A DNA stretch of 64,000 bases, taken from positions 1-64,000 of the forward strand of contig CALLOA010000027.1 in NCBI GenBank assembly GCA_938005265.1, written 5' to 3'. This document shows, piece by piece, positions 60,729-64,000 of the stretch. A program made the position numbers and the translations under genes. The number at the start of each line of letters is the position of its first letter. Position 1 is the stretch's first letter. Below the pieces are notes generated by a model, which was not told the origin of the DNA, searched no databases, and saw only the letters and a list, made by a program, of their open reading frames with translations. Source of the stretch: an uncultured Granulosicoccaceae bacterium. GTDB taxonomy: Bacteria; Pseudomonadota; Gammaproteobacteria; Granulosicoccales; Granulosicoccaceae.

Positions 60729-62387
60729 TCAGGCATTTGTCACACGCTCTCGCAGTTCGAATTTCTGAATTTTTCCTGTGCTGGTTTTCGGCAGGGGACC
60801 GAATATAACGTGGCGCGGCACTTTGAATCCGGCCAGGCGGGTTTTGCAGTACTCAATGACCTCATCAACGGTTGCCTCGGTATCCGGTTTCAGTGTGATG
60901 AATGCACAAGGTGTTTCACCCCATTTCTCGTCTGGTTGTGCCACTACTGCAGCTTCTAGGGTTTTCGGGAAACGGTACAGGGTTTCTTCGATTTCCAGAG
61001 TGGAAATATTTTCACCTCCTGAAATGATAATGTCTTTTGCCCTGTCCTTGATCTCAACATAGCCATCTGCGTGTTGCACGCCGAGGTCGCCAGTGTGGAA
61101 CCAGCCGCCGGCAAATGCCTGCTCGGTGGCTTTAGGGTTTTTCAGATAGCCCTTCATGACGGTATTGCCGCGAATCATCAATTCACCTATCTGTGTGGCG
61201 TCGTTCGGTGTTGCTGTCATGGTGGCGGCATCGTAAACCTGTGCATCCTGCAGTGTGAGGTAATGTACGCCCTGGCGAGCGATCCGTGCCGATCGATCGT
61301 TCAGGCTCAAACTTTCCCAATCTTGCTGCGGCAGGCATACAGTTGCAGGGCCGTAGGTTTCCGTGAGTCCATAGAGATGAGTTACGTTAAACCCGATGGC
61401 TTCCATTGCTTCAATCACAGCAGAAGGAGGTGCAGCACCGCCTGTAGCTATCTCGATGCGATTGCCTGCCTGCTTCTGCACATCAGCCGGAGCATTGGCC
61501 AGCATGTTCAAGACGATGGGAGCGCCGCACATATGGGTAACATCATTGTCTGCGATACTGTTAAAAATGGCTGCTGCTTCTACCTTGCGAAGGCAGATAT
61601 GAGTTGCCATGGCAGCAGTTACTCCCCAAGTGAAAGTCCAGCCATCGCAGTGAAACATGGGTAGTGTCCACAGATAGCGTGAATTCTGGTTAAGACCCAT
61701 GGTGATCAGGTTGCCCAAGGCATTCAGGTAAGCGCCACGGTGATGGTAAACACAGCCCTTTGGATTACCGGTTGTTCCGGACGTGTAGAGCAGGGATAGC
61801 GATTGCCATTCATCTGCTATATCGAACAGTTCACTGGCATCAACGGCTGCGGATGATGTAATAAAATCTTCGTATCGGGTTTTTCCCAGCAACTCGCCGC
61901 CACTTTCTCCATTGGCCGGTTTAAATTCACTATCAACGATATCGATGACCGGAATATCGCGGCCCAGGATCTGCAGTGCCTGCTTGATGACGGGTGAAAA
62001 TTCAGAATCAGTGATCAGTGCCTTTGCCTCACCGTGGTCGAGAATAAAGGCAATAGTCGCAGCATCAAGACGGATGTTGAGCGAATTCAGTACCGCGCCA
62101 ATCATTGGCACGGCATTGTGTAACTCCAGCATTTCCGGCGTGTTGGAGCACATCGCTGCGACACAATCACCCCGGCCTATGCCCTGCGCTTTCAAAGCTG
62201 TTGCCAGACCGCAGGTGCGTGACCAGAATTCTCGGTAGTTGTAACGGCGTTCGCCGTGCACAATCGCTGTATGCTCGGGCCTCAGCGCTGCTGCTCTCTG
62301 CAGAAAAGACACTGGAGTCAGTGCGGCATAGTTAGCCGCAACCTGTGGAAGATCCTGTTCGAAGATGGAATGACTAGCCATTGACAT
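60729..62387 (-). CDS. Acyl-CoA synthetase (AMP-binding, AAE/medium-chain ligase type)
   Basis: A 552-residue ANL-superfamily ligase that activates a carboxylic acid to its acyl-CoA. Motifs: P-loop LLYTSGTTGNPKGCVYHHRG, LYGLTETYGPATVC, GWFHTGDLGVQHADGYVEI with KDRAKDIIISGGENIS, and the C-terminal catalytic Lys in PKTSTGKIQKFELRE. Its 5' end overlaps the 3' end of the acuI-like gene by 14 bp, indicating one operon. The sequence resembles general short/medium-chain ligases rather than DmdB, so the exact acid is unknown. Confidence 0.92.
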   Translation of the reverse strand: MSMASHSIFEQDLPQVAANYAALTPVSFLQRAAALRPEHTAIVHGERRYNYREFWSRTCGLATALKAQGIGRGDCVAAMCSNTPEMLELHNAVPMIGAVLNSLNIRLDAATIAFILDHGEAKALITDSEFSPVIKQALQILGRDIPVIDIVDSEFKPANGESGGELLGKTRYEDFITSSAAVDASELFDIADEWQSLSLLYTSGTTGNPKGCVYHHRGAYLNALGNLITMGLNQNSRYLWTLPMFHCDGWTFTWGVTAAMATHICLRKVEAAAIFNSIADNDVTHMCGAPIVLNMLANAPADVQKQAGNRIEIATGGAAPPSAVIEAMEAIGFNVTHLYGLTETYGPATVCLPQQDWESLSLNDRSARIARQGVHYLTLQDAQVYDAATMTATPNDATQIGELMIRGNTVMKGYLKNPKATEQAFAGGWFHTGDLGVQHADGYVEIKDRAKDIIISGGENISTLEIEETLYRFPKTLEAAVVAQPDEKWGETPCAFITLKPDTEATVDEVIEYCKTRLAGFKVPRHVIFGPLPKTSTGKIQKFELRERVTNA

Positions 62388-63360
62388 CTACCACCATACG
62401 CCCGCGTACCTTACCCTTGATGATGTCCGTGCCTTTCGACGCAATACCGGTGAGCGGCGTCGTTTCGGTCATTGTTTCAAGTAGCTCCAGAGGCAGGTCT
62501 GTAGTCAGACGTTGCCAGGCTTGCAGGCGCTTGTGTTTCGGGCACATCACCGAATCGATGCCTAGCAGATTGACTCCACGCAAAAGGAAAGGAATGACGG
62601 TGGTTTCAAGTTTGTTGCCGCCGGCAAGGCCGATAGCTGCAACAGAGCCACCATACTTTGTCTGGGTTAGCAGGTTGGCCAGCGAACTGCCACCGACTGA
62701 ATCGATGGCACCAGCCCAGCGTTCCTTGTTCAGTGGTTTGCCGTTTGACTCAGCCAATTCCTCACGTGGAATGATCTCGCTGACGCCAATAGACGTCAGG
62801 TACTGATCATCCACACGACCGGTTGAAGCATGCACTTCAAATCCGAGCTTTGACAGAATCGAACAGGCGACCGAGCCGACACCACCGCTGGCTCCGGTGA
62901 CGAGTATTGGACCGCTGGAAGGAGTAAGCCCATGATCTTCCAGTGCCATGATTCCCAACATGGCAGTTAAGCCGGCAGTTCCGACCGCCATGGCCTGGTA
63001 TTCAGTCAGTGGCGAAGGTAAGGGAACAAGCCAGTCGCCATTCACACGAGCGCGCTGTGAATAGCCTCCCCAGTGCACCTCACCGACACGCCAGCCGGTC
63101 AGTATCACTTTATCGCCCGTTTTGTATTCAGCATGATCGCTGTTGGCGACGGTGCCACTAAAATCTATGCCGGGTACGTGGGGATAATTTCGTACCAGTC
63201 CGCCAAGCCCGCCCAGTACCAGACCGTCCTTGTAGTTAAGGGTCGAGTAGGCGACATCAATCGTGACGTTGCCTTCCGGGAGATCTTTGTCATCCAGTTC
63301 TTTAATGCTGGCGCTGACTGATTTGTCGTCTGACTTATCTATGACAAGGGCTTTGAACAT
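62374..63360 (-). CDS. acuI: Acrylyl-CoA reductase AcuI-like (YhdH/YhfP family)
   Basis: A 328-residue MDR-superfamily reductase, YhdH/AcuI subgroup. Conserved regions are VAYSTLNYKDGLVLGGLGGLVRNYPHVPGIDFSGTV, GDKVILTGWRVGEVHWGGYSQRA, and the NADPH-binding ILVTGASGGVGSVACSILSKLGF. AcuI reduces acryloyl-CoA to propionyl-CoA, important where acrylate arises from DMSP or 3-hydroxypropionate. It is the middle gene of a probable SDR-acuI-ligase operon; the ligase gene overlaps it by 14 bp and could supply the CoA thioester. No DMSP lyase or demethylase is in the window, so DMSP use is only a suggestion. Confidence 0.9.
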   Translation of the reverse strand: MFKALVIDKSDDKSVSASIKELDDKDLPEGNVTIDVAYSTLNYKDGLVLGGLGGLVRNYPHVPGIDFSGTVANSDHAEYKTGDKVILTGWRVGEVHWGGYSQRARVNGDWLVPLPSPLTEYQAMAVGTAGLTAMLGIMALEDHGLTPSSGPILVTGASGGVGSVACSILSKLGFEVHASTGRVDDQYLTSIGVSEIIPREELAESNGKPLNKERWAGAIDSVGGSSLANLLTQTKYGGSVAAIGLAGGNKLETTVIPFLLRGVNLLGIDSVMCPKHKRLQAWQRLTTDLPLELLETMTETTPLTGIASKGTDIIKGKVRGRMVVDVNG

Positions 63361-63477
63361 AATGGATTTCCCGGTTTATGAAACTTGTGTATATGTTTAG
63401 TAAAAAAGCAATGCCGAAAACGTTGGCAAACTTAGCTTTTCAGATTTTGTCAAGCAGTGTTACTGCCCGTTGTTGCT

Positions 63478-64000
63478 TCAGCGCCCGCCAGAGACATTGA
63501 GAAAAGAGCCGGTCACATAAGAGGCTTCATCGGATGCCAGCCATAGAGCTGCAAGGGCAACTTCCATGGCAGTACCTCCGCGCTGCATGGGCACCAGATT
63601 CGCCAGACGATCCACGCGGCCCGGTTCACCGCCACTGGCGTGGATATCCGTATAGATAAGGCCCGGTCGAATGGCGTTTACACGGATGCCGTTGTCAGCT
63701 ACTTCTTTTGCAAGTCCGGTGGTCATGCTGTCCATAGCGCCTTTGGACATGGCATAGTCGACGTACTCGTTGGGCCCGCCCAGTATGGCAGCAATCGAGG
63801 ATATATTGACGATGCTTCCACCGTTGCCATTGTGTTGTGTCGACATTCGCTTGACAGCCGCTTTGGCGCAATAGATAGCACCCATCAGATTGATATCCAT
63901 TATTCGCCTGATCCGCTGTTCTTCCAGATCTTCGAATTTTGAGGGCTCGGCAACGATGCCTGCGTTGTTCATCAGGACATCAAGCCGGCCAAACTTATTA
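63478..64000 (-). CDS. Short-chain dehydrogenase/reductase (3-oxoacyl-ACP reductase-like), 5' end outside the window
   Basis: The frame is open through the right edge, so the start lies beyond 64000; 174 codons are visible, beginning NKFGRLDVLMNNAG. The NNAG motif, the catalytic Ser in IVNISSIAAILGG, YxxxK in YVDYAMSKGAMD and the C-terminal YVTGSFLNVSGGR are classical SDR features. The Rossmann TGxxxGxG is not in the window. It lies 117 bp upstream of the acuI-like gene, same strand. Substrate not assignable; co-transcription with the acyl-CoA genes is likely but not certain. Confidence 0.9.
   Translation of the reverse strand, partial: NKFGRLDVLMNNAGIVAEPSKFEDLEEQRIRRIMDINLMGAIYCAKAAVKRMSTQHNGNGGSIVNISSIAAILGGPNEYVDYAMSKGAMDSMTTGLAKEVADNGIRVNAIRPGLIYTDIHASGGEPGRVDRLANLVPMQRGGTAMEVALAALWLASDEASYVTGSFLNVSGGR

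Overview
The window looks like chromosome of a free-living, probably marine, gammaproteobacterium. Supporting this are the coaBC-dut-algC gene order, ubiA, glutathione reductase, a glutathione-dependent glyoxalase pair, NudC, a type IV minor-pilin operon, lipobox lipoproteins and a GH16 beta-glucanase. A SulP anion transporter, an NrtS-like nitrate carrier, an MttB-family methyltransferase and an AcuI-type acrylyl-CoA reductase fit a marine heterotroph. I assign no genus. I see no rRNA, tRNA, CRISPR array, insertion sequence or prophage. About 60 protein genes fill the window densely on both strands. The first gene (algC-like, minus) and the last (an SDR dehydrogenase, minus) run off the edges.

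Layout. 0-3.3 kb: algC', dut, coaBC (minus) and divergent radC. 3.4-7.7 kb: SulP transporter, a gene-poor decayed stretch holding a second copy of the radC 3' end, an NrtS-like gene, pdxJ. 7.7-12.4 kb: gloA-gloB, a DUF423 protein, two tandem OmpA-like proteins, comF. 12.4-18.5 kb: two translationally coupled dynamin-like GTPases and ubiA, then divergent glutathione reductase. 18.7-21.8 kb: fimT-pilV-pilW-pilX-pilE without pilY1. 22-29.3 kb: MttB-like methyltransferase, dodecin, PatB-type lyase, CoA-type Nudix hydrolase, degenerate GGDEF protein, CoA-binding protein and O-acetylhomoserine sulfhydrylase. 29.4-33 kb: a tightly overlapping four-gene operon (nucleosidase-like, spore-photoproduct-lyase-like radical SAM, SDR, AAA ATPase). 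33.2-36.4 kb: two YbjQ-type proteins, an M48 protease, a lipoprotein, NudC. 36.5-40.8 kb: MoxR-DUF58-transglutaminase. 41-53.5 kb: giant DUF349 protein, EAL phosphodiesterase, secreted FN3-like protein, 3-hydroxyisobutyrate-dehydrogenase-like protein, M48-TerB fusion, ABC exporter, exostosin-like glycosyltransferase, HNH nuclease. 53.5-58.8 kb: glutamine-amidotransferase-like protein and putative envelope proteases and lipoproteins. 58.8-64 kb: GH16 glucanase, acyl-CoA ligase, AcuI, SDR.

The most unusual signal is in the DNA itself. Short, mostly imperfect tandem duplications of 9-24 bp recur across the window. At four gene ends (coaBC, dodecin, the lipoprotein at 35 kb, the amidotransferase at 54 kb) the duplicated unit contains the stop codon and is a multiple of three, so each gene is followed by one to four extra in-frame stops. 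Between coaBC and dut this gives a chain of five-codon mini-ORFs filling the gap. Other points of interest are the radical-SAM/nucleosidase operon, the paired GTPases, a radC 3' remnant on the far side of the SulP gene, and signalling domains that have lost key residues.
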